Made by a program: the position numbers and the translations under genes
Shown here: piece after piece, positions 21,165 to 31,957 of the stretch
Numbering within the stretch: position 1 is the first letter of the stretch
Layout of the letters: the number at the start of each line of letters is the position of its first letter
The notes under the pieces: model-generated
The model's input: the letters and a program-made list of their open reading frames with translations, nothing else
Told to the model about the DNA's origin: nothing
Database searches by the model: none
DNA from: Synaphobranchus kaupii
Taxonomy: Eukaryota; Chordata; Actinopteri; Anguilliformes; Synaphobranchidae
Reading direction: 5' to 3'
Length of the DNA: 64,000 nucleotides
Assembly (NCBI GenBank): GCA_029718625.1
Contig: CM056380.1
Coordinates: 104,165,893-104,229,892, forward strand

Positions 21165-23914
21165 TAGCCCACTCCTCCATGCAGGACTGTGAGCACAGCC
21201 CTGCATATTTTGGCTCAGAGTAGAACCCCTGGCAAATCCCTCTTCTTCCGTCACCGAAATATCCTACAAGTCAGACATAAAACAAAGGGATGCACAAAAA
21301 TACTAGTGTCAATTCTTAATTAAAGGCTTTAAACTCAACTGGGACTGGTTACAGCCCATATCTGATGATTTTAAAACATACTGTAACTCTATTAATCTAA
21401 TTCAGTTGATAAATTTGCCTACTCGCCCTAATCTTAAACATACAGAGAGATCTACACTAATTGATTTGATTTTGACTAATGTTCCTTATACATACTCTGC
21501 TACTGGTGTCTTCTGTAATGATTAAAGTGACCACGGTGCTGTTGTTGCTATTAGAAATACTAAGATCCCTAAGACAAAACCATGCTTTTTTTTTGCACCG
21601 GATTTGAAGATGAATGTTTTCGCTTTATGTGCATTTTAAGGTTTTTTTTATTCAAACGCAAATTGCAAAAACAGCAGGTGGCTTGGGTTTGCCTTGATCA
21701 GAGCACCTTTAAAGTAGAAGAATGGCTTGGGGTTGCAGGCAGGTTGATGGTTGGAGGCAAGGTTACTGTAGCGGGGCTTGGGGTTGCCGGACGGCAGGAG
21801 GTTGGAGGCAAGGTTACTGTAGAGCGGCTTGGGGTTGCAGGCAGGTTGAAGGGCTGGTGACTGTAGGAGGGCTGGAGAGGCATTTATCAAGATGTGCAAT
21901 GAAACCTTTCTTGGTGATAATTATTTTGGGGCAATAACAGCAGTGGTAGTGGCTGCTGCCCACACAGCTTAGACTGCACTTCTATATGGAATAGCCTTAA
22001 AAACAAAAACAAAAACAAAATATCACATATACATGAACAGAATACATATACAATTATACATATCACATATACATGAAGAATGCATGAATATTAGAAGATA
22101 AATAAAATAAACAAAACTAAATCAAATAGGCACAATAAGTGCCAATTCAGCAGTATTGAAGAAAATAAAATAAGCATATTGGCATTGGTTTGCATAGCAC
22201 ATTCACCTAGATATAGGGACATTGTTGCACACAAATAATGTCTATGAGCTGTTAAGTGATTGTGTGACATCATAGTAATAGTTGTAGCAAAAACAATTAC
22301 ACATTCCTATGGTAACGACAAGGTTTCTACACAATCTATAAAAGAGGACTAACTAATTATAAACTTTTTCCGAGACCTGATATTGTTATGTTTAAGCTCT
22401 TCTAATGGCAATAATAAAAGCACATCCTTAACCCAGTCTATGAAGGAGGGGGGCAGGGGTGAGGGGGGGATATCTGTTCCTCCCATGAACTACTCAGAGA
22501 ACGTGTGTCCTAGAGCAGGGGTTCTCAATCCTGGTCCTGGGGGACCCCTGTGTATGCTGGCTTTCGTTGCAACCGCAGTTGCAATCCCAGAATTTTAACA
22601 AGCTGTTAATTTTTCTTAATTAGGTGCTTTTCATGTTTGGAGGAATTATTCGCCCACTTAAGACACATTATGTCAGAAATAGCTATGCATGCCATGTAGA
22701 ACAAACTCCCCATGTTCACATTGTGCTTATTGTGCTATATTGCAACAACTACATAAGAAAAGGTTACAAAATAATGTATTTTCACTCAAATGAAAGAGTG
22801 AAGTGAATCAATAGGCTCCTAATTAGGTTGTTGAACACATGTGTTTAACTCAATTTGTTCTTTAAGCTTAAGACAATGCAGGTTTGGCTCGTTATCATTT
22901 GCTTTGTGTTTGAATTCTTCATTATCTACGAAATGGTTAATTTTAGTGGCCATGTGTCCACACTTTCACCAATTAGGAGCCTATTGATTCAAATCAGTCT
23001 TTAAATGGATCTGTTAAATAATTTTCTTATCTTTTTTAAATAATATAGCACAATGTGAACATGGGGTGTTTATTCTACATGGCATCCATAGCTATTTCTG
23101 ATATAATGTGGCTTAAGAGGGTGAATAATTCCTCCAAACATGACAAGCACCTAATTAAGAAAAATTAACAGCTTGTTAAAATTCTGGGATTGCAACTGCG
23201 GTTGCAACGAAAGCCAGCATACACAGGGGTCCCCCAGGACCAGGATTGAGAACCCCTGTCCTAGAGTGTAAAATATCACTTCTATAAATTAATGCTATGG
23301 TTAAACTGACAATAAGCCATTTCCTCCTCAACACTTCAACAAGTAGCCCATCAAATGCAGTGATTTGTTGACTTTATTATAATATTAGAAATCTAATTAG
23401 ATATACAACACTCTTATTTAATACTGTTAATACACAAAATATTAAGGTTACCTCCATGTTTGACTGAAGACTTGTGGGTCTGTAGGTGGGCCACCATATT
23501 GGGGTATTCCCCCACCCTTGGACAAAAAGGGCATTTGTAGCCATGATCCGTCTTCAGCAGTTGACATGCAGTGACATGGGGCTACGGAGCAAAAGTAGCA
23601 ATAGCATAATAACGTTATCAAATCAATTACATGTTACATTAGCTAGTTATACATATAACATAATCCTACTATAAAATGAGCAAAACTCTGTCCCATGTCA
23701 ATAAGTTGTTACATCAAACACGAAGTATCAAACGGATTCTCCACCATTAACTAACGTTAACGTTAGGCTAACGAGTTGTTCGCCATTATCTAGGCTAACA
23801 GCTAGTTAACAAGACCAATGTACACGGTCAGTTAGCAAAAATCAATAACATCAAACTGACGGTTTTGTAAAACTTTTGTACACCAAGTCGCTTACCGTTT
23901 CACGCTGCACCATT
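21165..23914 (-). CDS. Small C2H2/C2HC zinc-finger gene fragments (minus strand), partly reconstructed
   Basis: Three or four exon-like pieces lie in order. (1) 23914-23897 reads MVQRET and ends at the donor GTAAGC. (2) 23583-23455 is bounded by a CCGTAG acceptor and a GGTAACC donor and encodes a C2H2 finger, YKCPFCPRVGEYPNMVAHLQTH; it joins exon 1 in phase 0. (3) 21966-21850 encodes a C2HC-type finger, YHCCYCPKIIITKKGFIAHL followed by DKC, and runs into a Pro/Thr-rich tandem repeat that ends in a stop. (4) About 21266-21165, after a CTTGTAG acceptor, encodes GYFGDGRRGICQGFYSEP and closes with a stop after SCMEEWAT. I do not know the protein. The finger style resembles zinc-finger proteins linked to fish transposons. 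Exon order and the use of piece 3 are uncertain. Confidence 0.4.
21724..21868. repeat. Tandem repeat, ~55 bp period, 2.6 copies
   Basis: The unit GGCTTGGGGTTGCAGGCAGG...GAGGCAAGGTTACTGTAG is repeated at about 21727, 21777 and 21829. On the minus strand it encodes a Pro/Thr-rich repeat in one frame. It adjoins the C2HC finger at 21880-21966. Confidence 0.7.
22516..23258. mobile_element. hAT/Charlie-type foldback MITE, TSD TCCTAGAG
   Basis: The termini are CAGGGGTTCTCAATCCTGGT and its reverse complement. The exact duplication TCCTAGAG lies at 22508-22515 and 23259-23266. Inverted similarity continues inwards for about 180 bp on each side (22516-22700 against 23080-23258) and is patchy beyond, so the element can form a long hairpin. 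CAGGGGTTCTCAA is the end type of vertebrate hAT-Charlie elements. No coding capacity is seen. Confidence 0.9.
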
Positions 23915-23944
23915 TTTTATTTTTCTGAGTGACGAGTTAGGCCT

Positions 23945-24019
23945 TCTCATATAAGGGGCGTTCCCAAAGAAGGGGCGTTCCCGAAGAAGAGGCGTTCCCG
24001 AAGAGCCTGCAGTCTGCAG
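23945..24019 (+). promoter_or_regulatory. Promoter-like module: TATA-like box plus three GGGGCGTTCCC boxes
   Basis: CATATAAGG (about 23950) is followed by three tandem 17-bp units AA(G/A)(G/A)GGCGTTCCCNAAG and then GAGCCTGCAGTCTGCAG. A hAT element then interrupts it. After the insertion the sequence resumes at 25139 with ATGGACCCTTCTCTG. The module is the inverse of the one at 17150-17240. It also lies just upstream of the MVQRET exon on the opposite strand, so it may be bidirectional. Function is inferred. Confidence 0.4.
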
Positions 24020-25130
24020 TAGTGATGGGCAAAACAGTTCACTTCAGTGACACGAATCACTAGAATCAGTTCATTAAAAAGATTCGTTCAAAAGATTCGT
24101 TCACCGAATCGTTCAGTGCTTGGGCGGAGCTCCGACTGCGTAGCTACTGCGTAGTCCGACTCACTCAGTGAACTGACGGCCGAACAGTTCATGCGGAAGT
24201 GCTGTCGCTTTGACAAATGCGCCAAACTCCGTTTACAAATCTTGATATTTTAAAAGTTTCCTCGTTGAATATCAATATTGGAGGTGAACGCTGGTTTTCA
24301 ATGACTTTTAAGTCTTAACTTGCTGGGCCTGATTCTGGCAGTTTGAGCCGCTGATTATCACTCAGGATCACGTCACGTTAACTCACTGTGTCTAGTAGCT
24401 TCAGTGAACGGATCACTGAACTTGCACCGTTACGTCACAGTTCGTTCACTCAGTGAACTGACGGCCGAACAGTTCATGCGGAAGTGCTGTCGCTTTGACA
24501 AATGCGCCAAACTCCGTTTACAAATCTTGATATTTTAAAAGTTTCCTCGTTGAATATCAATATTGGAGGTGAACGCTGGTTTTCAATGACTTTTAAGTCT
24601 TAACTTGCTGGGCCTGATTCTGGCAGTTTGAGCCGCTGATTATCACTCAGGATCACGTCACGTCACGCAGTGAACGAATCAGTCCACTCTGCACGCTCGC
24701 TGCCTCGCTCGGCGCCCGCCCGCGAATTTTTTTTATAATTTTTTTTTTTAATATAAACTTTATTTCGAACAATTTAGGAAACAAATTAGAGAAAAAAAGA
24801 AAAAAAAACTTTCTAGTATACAACACGCAAACACGGTACTCATTTCGGCTATACAATACTTAGAACAATACGTCCGAAATGGAATAGGAAGAAGCAAATG
24901 CGAATAATTCGTTCAGCACAGCAGAACTGGTTCGCAAGGGACGAATCACGTTCGCTCGCGGCAGTCCCTCCCCCTCCCTGCACGGTGCACGCTCGCTGCT
25001 GGTCAGATCCGTTCGTGAACTGAACTGAACTGAGAAATGAACGGATCTTTTCAGTAAGTGATTCAGTTCAGTTCGTTCACCCAAAAGATTCGTTCTTTTG
25101 AACGAATCGTTCGCGAACGACACAACACTA
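24020..25130. mobile_element. hAT-type non-autonomous element, TSD GTCTGCAG
   Basis: Begins TAGTGATGGGCAAAACAGTTC and ends CGCGAACGACACAACACTA, with the exact 8-bp duplication GTCTGCAG at 24012-24019 and 25131-25138. It contains many GTTCACT/AGTGAAC and CGAATCGTTC motifs near both ends. It also holds a 218-bp direct duplication (24162-24379 and 24447-24664). No transposase is encoded. It has split the promoter-like module described at 23945. Confidence 0.9.
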
Positions 25131-25138
25131 GTCTGCAG

Positions 25139-25276
25139 ATGGACCCTTCTCTGTGTGGCGGAGGAGCTCAGCCCCCAGTGCCCCCACCCTCGGACAAAAA
25201 CATGCCCAGGCAGAGAGCGGGAAGGCCCGCTTTATTCAAGCACTGTAGAAAAACGAGCATTATCATTAACCATTAA
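25139..25276 (+). CDS. Possible first exon or short ORF after the promoter-like module
   Basis: Directly after the target-site duplication an ATG opens a 45-codon frame with a Pro-rich start (MDPSLCGGGAQPPVPPPSD) and a basic stretch (KNMPRQRAGRP). The mirrored module at 17150 also runs from CTGCAG into ATGGAT. No domain is recognisable and no donor site is clear, so this may be non-coding leader. Confidence is low. Confidence 0.2.
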   Translation: MDPSLCGGGAQPPVPPPSDKNMPRQRAGRPALFKHCRKTSIIINH

Positions 25277-25499
25277 CGTTACTTTTTCCTTATGTGACAG
25301 CAAAATAACATTAGCAACAATATTAACGTTGCACTTGTCAAACGGAGGCAACGAAAGCATCAACATTTACATGAGAAATTAATGCAAAAGACCTAGCGTT
25401 AGCTAACACGCTCGCAAAATATAAAGACAGTCTGAAAGTAGTTGTCCATCCTGCCACTAACCATAAATGTGCATGGAAAACACACATTCCCCGTAAAAC

Positions 25500-25650
25500 A
25501 AGACAATTTTGAATTCTTACCTTGTTTAAAGGAGTTTTCCTGTACAACAGACGGTCTTCACTGCCTAAGCGAGGTAATGGCGGACGTCAAAACTCCACAG
25601 GAAACTACCTGTTGTGACGTCATGTGGTCACGTGACATGAAAACCTCTGA
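25500..25650 (-). promoter_or_regulatory. Candidate promoter and first exon (minus strand)
   Basis: On the minus strand a CACGTGAC E-box, a TGACGTCA CRE palindrome (about 25615) and an ATGGCGGAC YY1-like site (read on the plus strand at about 25573) are followed by a short exon. The exon contains ATGTACAGGAAAACTCC and ends AACAAG|GTAAG at 25521/25520. This combination is typical of a housekeeping vertebrate promoter. The downstream gene is not identified. Confidence 0.4.
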
Positions 25651-26159
25651 TTTGAAGTGAAAAATACAATTTAAGTAAAATTGTTGCTTTTAATTTGATC
25701 TATGGGGAGTGTTATCTGCTTTAAGGCAAACTGAACAAAACAGGTTTAAACCGGAAACCATGATTTTGGATTAGACCAATGTAAAAATGCACTTTAAATG
25801 AATGACACAGTCGTTTCACTTTTTTCAGTGTACATACAATTAAGTAATTTATAAGTGGTATACTTACTGTTTCTCCAGATAATTGTATTAACTGAAAGCA
25901 TATTTGGATATTTGTTTCAGATATATACGTAAATGCTCAATACAGAGATTTACAGGTCTATACCGAGGCTTGTGTCATGGATCTGGGCTGGGCTGTGCTG
26001 CAGGTACAGCACAATTTTAACTTTTAACCTTAAGATGCAGTGCAGCCCAGCCCAGCTTTTTGTGCTGTTGATGGGTAATACAGGAGGACTGGTGTGATGC
26101 ATGAAACACAGGCATGCAGGATAATAACCGTTACAGCTAAAAAAATATTTAAAGGGCTC

Positions 26160-26800
26160 TATTTTCCGGCTGGCGGGTGGCGAGCCAGTGCATTGGCGAA
26201 GTAACATTTTCGGCATGTATTTTCATGCTTCTTAGGCCTCACCAAATCCGGCGAGGTGCATCGGTTGGACGCATTCTATTCATTTTCTATGGAGAGGATG
26301 CGATGCGATCGCGTAGTACATGTCATGATGGATGTGGAGTGGCGACTGTAGGTGGATTCTCACCAAATCTGATTGGTTAGACGTATTTTGCCTGCGTTTT
26401 TAAACCAGAACAATATGGCGGCCTGTTAATAAACTTTCTTTTATACCACTTAAACGGTCGACTAAAATACGTTTCTGAAAACATTTGAGGCGAGAAATAG
26501 TCTATGCAGTTGTTAAATCTTGATTCATATTTGATCTAAGACGCCTACTTTGACCGTTTGATCCGAGTTTCGCGAGCAATGGCGGACGCATTAATTTGCC
26601 TAAAGTAGGTTTGGAATCTATCCTATTCAAATTCAGATCCGGCGAACGTACCACACAGTCGCCGCGCCGTGTGGTCGCATCGCATCCTCTCCATAGAAAA
26701 TGAGTAGAATGTGTCCGATCGATGTACCTCGCCGGATTTGGTGAGAATGCACCTTGTCCCCGTTTGGTAATTTGGTGACTCGCCGTGCGCTGAAGTGGGA
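26160..26800. mobile_element. Foldback element (Harbinger-like start GGGCTCTATTTTCCGGC)
   Basis: Inverted arms of about 75 bp lie at 26238-26313 and 26670-26745. They share CTCACCAAATCCGGCGAGGT and TTTTCTATGGAGAGGATGCGATGCGA, in reverse order on the right. The left outer part starts GGGCTCTATTTTCCGG, like the Harbinger-type MITE ends at 55123. The right outer terminus is not clear. No protein is encoded. Confidence 0.6.
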
Positions 26801-27532
26801 GGGAAGCCGCTGTTGTGGGGTGTGTCCGTCAAGAGGGAGAAGCCCAGTTCAATTTTACTGCAGCGGATTGCAATTTTGGGATACGAATAGGGTTGGGTAT
26901 CAAAAAAGAAATACGTCTGTCCGACCGTGTATCAAAACATTTTGGAAAAAACGGCACCAAATTTCGATAGGCTACTTTACGGTAGGCTACTTCTGGACGT
27001 GCATGCTATTTTCGCAGCCAGCGGACAATCCATTGCATCAAATGCAATCATTGCGAAACTACTATTAACCCTTCTATTGTGTTAGGGTCAAATTTGACCC
27101 GTTTTCAAGTTAAGATATGTAATAAATACCATCTAGTTTTTTTTATTGGAACAAGGCTTCATGATATCCTCAAAAACAGCTGTATAAACATAACAAAACC
27201 AATTGTCACCATTTTAGTCAATTCTGAAGGTCTCTAAAAAAAAAAGTTACATCTGTGGTGTTATGGGTCAAATATGACCCGGCTGAGAATATTGGCTATT
27301 GATAGTATGGCATGCATCATTGAAAAGTTGTGGGTAGCTCTGTGCATCAAATTAGGCTCAAACAAGATTCATCTTTGACTCTAGACACCCCACCCCTCCC
27401 CTTCCTCCCTGGGAACAATTATTTTCTCGCAGTATGGACTTGTACTCCCAATCCCTCTGGCACCCCTCCCCCCACGGGAACTCAACCTTTCTCACAGAAT
27501 ATGGACACTGACACTGAAATTGAACTTGAACA

Positions 27533-27537
<5 letters not shown>

Positions 27538-27568
<31 letters not shown>

Positions 27569-27645
27569 ATCTTGTTCATGTACAATGTTCAATTTGAATG
27601 TGTTATTTTGAACACACACACATACACACACACACACACACACGC
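27538..27645. repeat. Two (CA)n microsatellites
   Basis: CA tracts at 27538-27567 and 27613-27643 are separated by CATCTTGTTCATGTACAATG, a phrase related to the sequence that follows the CA tract at 28978. Confidence 0.9.
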
Positions 27646-27649
27646 GCAC

Positions 27650-28925
27650 ACTATGGAGACCCATCAATGTCAAAAATAACGAACACATGCGCAGCAACGT
27701 GTGTGTGCCTGCGTGATTAACTTGGTAAATTTTGGTACGCGTGCGTGCGTGTGTGCGTTGTTACGTGCGCATTGTATTTCACGCGTGACAAGATGATGCG
27801 TACTGCACTCAAAGCATGTACACGTTCGTCTGTCACTGTTAGAGAAATTTTGTTATGCGTTCACACACACACCCGTTCGCATTTTTGATGCTACGCAACC
27901 GGAAGTTTTATGGAGACCCATACGTCTCATAATGCGCAGCATCCGCGTACATGAACGCCTCGCATAGTTCGCTTCCATTTGATTATATTCTATGATCCAG
28001 CAGAGACACTTGGACACACAGGAATTTTGTTCCACTTTTCATTAGATGTAATTCAAAAGACGGACACAAAGTTAGTAGCCTAGATACACTTTACATTTAT
28101 TCATTTTTTTGTATTCTGGAAGAAAGTATTTACGTGAAATATTTGTAGTAGTGGGACTACAACTATAATATATAAAGGGGTGGAAAAGGAATTATAGCAT
28201 TTTGATTGACTATTACAAGCAGGGCAAACATTAGCTAACCAGATGTCAATATAAATGTATGACGTTATGACACCTGCTGAATAGATCTAATATTTACACA
28301 TTTCCCTGAGGAATGTAAGGTGGGAGTAGTTACTGTACCTACTAACTATTTTCCATAACAGCACGGAAGTTACCATATATAGTTATTCGCCCTATTAAGC
28401 CCCTCCATAACATTAACTGACGTTAAAAAAAACTTAACTATGCGAGGCGTTCATGTACGCGGATGCTGCGCATTATGAGACGTATGGGTCTCCATAAAAC
28501 TTCCGGTTGCGTAGCATCAAAAATGCGAACGGGTGTGTGTGTGAACGCATAACAAAATTTCTCTAACAGTGACAGACGAACATGTACACGCTTTGAGTGC
28601 AGTACGCATCATCTTGTCACGCGTGATGTAGTTTGCGCACGTCATAGTGCGGGTGCGCGTGAACGTGTGACAAAAATGTTCTACTATCTTAATGCGTGCG
28701 TTTATGCGTGCGTTTGCGAAAAATGCATGCATGTTACACGTAGTCACTCCGTGTCATGTGATTACGCGGTGCGCAACAGTCATTAAGCGTGAACGTGCGC
28801 ATGCACGCGTGACCGTTATAAGTCAATGGGGAAATTACATGACAGGTCAGTCATTGCTTTGCTGCACAGGCATCAAAGCAGGTGTGATAGTTGCGCACGC
28901 ATTATGAGACGTATGGGTCTCCATA
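27650..28925. mobile_element. Foldback repeat with 187-bp arms
   Basis: The arms 27780-27967 and 28438-28624 are near-perfect inverted copies containing GACAAGATGATGCGTACTGC and CAACCGGAAGTTTTATGGAG. The phrase TATGGAGACCCAT(A)CGTCTCATAATGCG also occurs at the outer edges (about 27652 and, inverted, 28895-28925), so the element may span 27650-28925 or be two nested copies. Long runs of GCGTGCGTGTG surround the arms. It is non-coding. Confidence 0.7.
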
Positions 28926-28946
28926 CGCACACACACACACATGCGT

Positions 28947-28978
<32 letters not shown>
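28925..28978. repeat. (CA)n microsatellite
   Basis: A dinucleotide tract interrupted once by ATGCGTG. Confidence 0.95.
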
Positions 28979-28981
<3 letters not shown>

Positions 28982-29088
28982 CACTCTTGTTCATGTTCAT
29001 GTTCAATTTGCATCTGCTATTTTTAACAAAATAAAGTTTGGTTTATAAAAAATAAAGGACTTTCTACCTTTTTTCTAACATAGATATA

Positions 29089-29996
29089 CAGATCCTTTCC
29101 AAAAAATTAGAATATCATGGAAAAGTTGTTTTTTTTCCATAATTCCATTCAAAAAGTGAAACTTTCATAGATTATAGATTCATTACACACAAAGTGAAAT
29201 ATTTCTAGCCTTTGTTTCATTTTTCATAATTTTGGCTTACAGCTCCAGAAAACCCCCAAAACAGTATTTCAAGAAATTAGAATAGTGTGTCGAAAATTTA
29301 CTTCAGTTATTTCAGAGAATGAGTGGAGTGGCTTGACTCGAGGAATCCGACAGTTGTAGCCCATGTCCCGGATACGTCTGTACGTGGTGGTTTTTGAAGC
29401 ATTGACTCCAGCCTCTGTCCACTCCCTCTGCATCTCCGTCAAATTTTGGAATCGTCTTTGCTTGATAATCCGCTGAAGCCTACGGTCATCTCTTTTGCTT
29501 GTGCACCTTCTCCTGCCACATTTTTCCCTTCCACTAAACTTTCTATTGATATGCTTGGACACTGCACTCTGTGCAATGCCAGCCTCCTTAGCGATGACCT
29601 TTTGTGGCTTACCCATCTTCTGGAGGGTGTCAATGATGGTCTTCTGGCCAATTGTCAAGTCTGCAGTCTTCCCCATACTGAACCAAACTGAGATAAACTT
29701 TGCAGGTGTTTTGAGTAAATTAGATGATAGTGTGACACTCAGTCTAAAACATTAATTCTCTGAAATAACTGAAGTAAATGCTGATTTTCGACACACTATT
29801 CTAATTTCTTGAAATACTGTTTTGGGGGTTTTCTGGAGCTGTAAGCCAAAATTATGAATAATTAAACAAATAAAGGCTAGAAATATTTCACTTTGTGTGT
29901 AATGAATCTATAATCTATGAAAGTTTCACTTTTTGAATGGAATTATGGAAAAAAAAAAACTTTTCCATGATATTCTAATTTTTTGGAAAGGATCTG
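29089..29996 (-). mobile_element. Tc1-like element, internally deleted
   Basis: The ends CAGATCCTTTCCAAAAAATT and their reverse complement are flanked by TA. Inverted similarity runs inwards for about 220 bp on each side, including CAGCTCCAGAAAACCCCCAA. The 908-bp copy holds only the N-terminal half of a transposase (29676-29340). The catalytic half has been lost between the inner ends of the two terminal repeats. Confidence 0.9.
29340..29676 (-). pseudogene. Tc1 transposase N-terminal remnant
   Basis: Starts MGKTADLTIGQKTIIDTL and keeps the first helix-turn-helix (KVIAKEAGIAQSAVSKHINR) and the second DNA-binding region up to RRIRDMGYNCRIPRVKPL. It then runs straight into terminal-repeat sequence. 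All three catalytic acids of the DD34E domain are missing, so only a DNA-binding fragment could be made. Confidence 0.85.
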
Positions 29997-30862
29997 TATA
30001 CGGGTCAATTTTGACCCGTAACACCACAGATGTCACTATGGTTAATAATATAAAGTTCTAAAAAACCCACAAGCAATTTATTCTAGAAAGTGTGTTCTAA
30101 TATTAGTCTATTATAGTCAGATAACATAATTAACCGTTGGCTTACCTCCTATCTTTGAAGCTATCATAAATAAACGTTTGCAGTAGACAGTTGTGAAATT
30201 ATTCAATTTCATTTCATACTAAGATCCCTCTGTGAAAGTTAGTGTAGCTGATTGCACCCCTTCCCTAACTCCCTTTACTGTGGCAGCAAGTAGAACTAAG
30301 CTGAAGAATGAAAAAAGAGATGAACGGCACCGTGCTGTAACCACAGAATATAGTTTGATGGCTGTAACCCACTTTGTAGTAAAGGGGTTGCATCCTTTCA
30401 ATACAGTTGAATCTCCAAAATGGATGTCCTGACAGTTTTGGAATTGCACTTTATTTTCTTCTGTTCCTATTCTATAATTTCACAAAATGACATGATTGAA
30501 ATTGCACTTTATTTTCTTATGTTGCGCTTATTCTGCCATTTTACAATGACATACTTTTCACAGAATAATACTTACTTACTTTAATAGTACAGAGCCAAAA
30601 CATCATTCTTGAGATCTGAGACAAAACTGGATCTGCCCCATTGGAACGTGTTTTTAAACCCACTGTGAAGCTGCGGTTAAACAGTCATTTTCTCGATAAT
30701 ACAAAAATATAGCATTATGTTCATTGTGTGTTTACTATTTAATCCCAACAAATTAGGAAAAATCATACAGTGTCAAAATGAAAAAATAAGGTTAACTGGT
30801 TTTTAAGAGGCGTCAAACATTGAATCGGGTCAAATTGACCTAGAACACAATAAGAGGGTTAA

Positions 30863-31909
30863 ACTGTCATTGAAGTAATGCTATACTCAATTATAATGAT
30901 GGGAAACAACATTCAAATAAGGTTTGGATTTAAAAAAATAAATATTAAGGTTCACTGTCCAAGGAATCCAACAAAGAAAGTTTGTTTCTTTGAAAGTCCA
31001 AATCAAACAAAAAACACATAGGACTAGTTTGCAAAAGTATGTTTTTCAGAAAATTTAAAATAAGCGCAACAACTAAGGGATCTAAAAGTGTAAGAAAATA
31101 CACCACAAATCGGACAGCTCTGCAGTAGGAAGGAAATAAATTAAAACAATGGGAATGAAAACCTCCCGGCGTAAGCCAACACAAAAACAACCCCAAAAGA
31201 GGGCAAACCCGGTGATAGCGAGTAATAAAACAACAAAAGAACCTCACGCACTCACACAAGAAGCGTATAACTAGAGGTCAGAGAAAAACAAAAGAAAGCC
31301 CACATAAAAAGGGCGAAAGAAACAAAATAGAAATAGAACCTGTTACCTACAGCTCTAGGTGCGAAAGAGCTGAACAAAAGGTAACAGGTAGAGGAGTATA
31401 AAGGAATAACAAGAGATAACTAAATAAATCTTTACTCTAACTCTAACCGGACTGCTTACATTTCTTATTTGTAACAACCAGAAACGTAGAGACCGCAATC
31501 CTATACCTTACCGACTTTGATGTCAAATAGCAAAGACCATATCAAAGCACAGGAAAGCAGAAACCCTGAGCTTATATAGCCGACAGGAAACTCAAAACAG
31601 GTGAGAGAAATCACCGCCGAGCGACAGCGAAGCACCGGGATGGAAGAAAGTAAATCCGATAGATTGCCCCGACGTCGCCAAAAGAAAGAATGACCGCAGA
31701 AACAACCGCAGAAACAACCACAGGCTGCCAGAAACCATGACACTGCAGGCCCAGCTGCATCTTCTTTTTGTCCTGATGGTGGCACTAGATGCATGCCGAT
31801 CAAGCCGAAATTGGGGGAAAGGGATAAGGGCTTGGACATCTATCAGTTTGCTAAGTTAAAAAAAAGAAGCAACCAAGCCAAATGGATGCTGCCATAGACA
31901 CCCACTATG

Positions 31910-31957
<48 letters not shown>

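Larger units (their letters stand above)
27069..30858. mobile_element. piggyBac-type non-autonomous element (TTAA target), with nested insertions
   Basis: The ends are CCCTTCTATTGTGTTAGGG...TCAAATTTGACCC and, inverted, CCCTCTTATTGTGTTC...GGTCAATTTGACCCG. TTAA flanks both sides (27065-27068 and 30859-30862), the piggyBac hallmark. A second internal inverted pair, ACATCTGTGGTGTTA(T/C)GGGTCAAA, lies at 27248-27285 and 30005-30037. I find no piggyBac transposase. The 3.8-kb interior is occupied mainly by a foldback repeat (27.65-28.93 kb) and a Tc1 element (29.09-30.00 kb). A plus-strand frame at 30232-30432 has a faint hAT-transposase flavour (FVVKGLHPFNTVE), too weak to call. Confidence 0.65.

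Noticed and set aside
21648..21899. 83-codon Asn/Pro repeat protein
   Set aside because: It is one of three open frames through the 55-bp tandem repeat; the finger-encoding frame upstream is a different one.
22624..22806. 60-codon plus-strand frame
   Set aside because: Lies inside the hAT foldback MITE, AT-rich, no domain.
30232..30432. Possible hAT transposase fragment (FVVKGLHPFNTVE)
   Set aside because: Only about 15 residues look familiar and no other hAT block is nearby; not enough to call.
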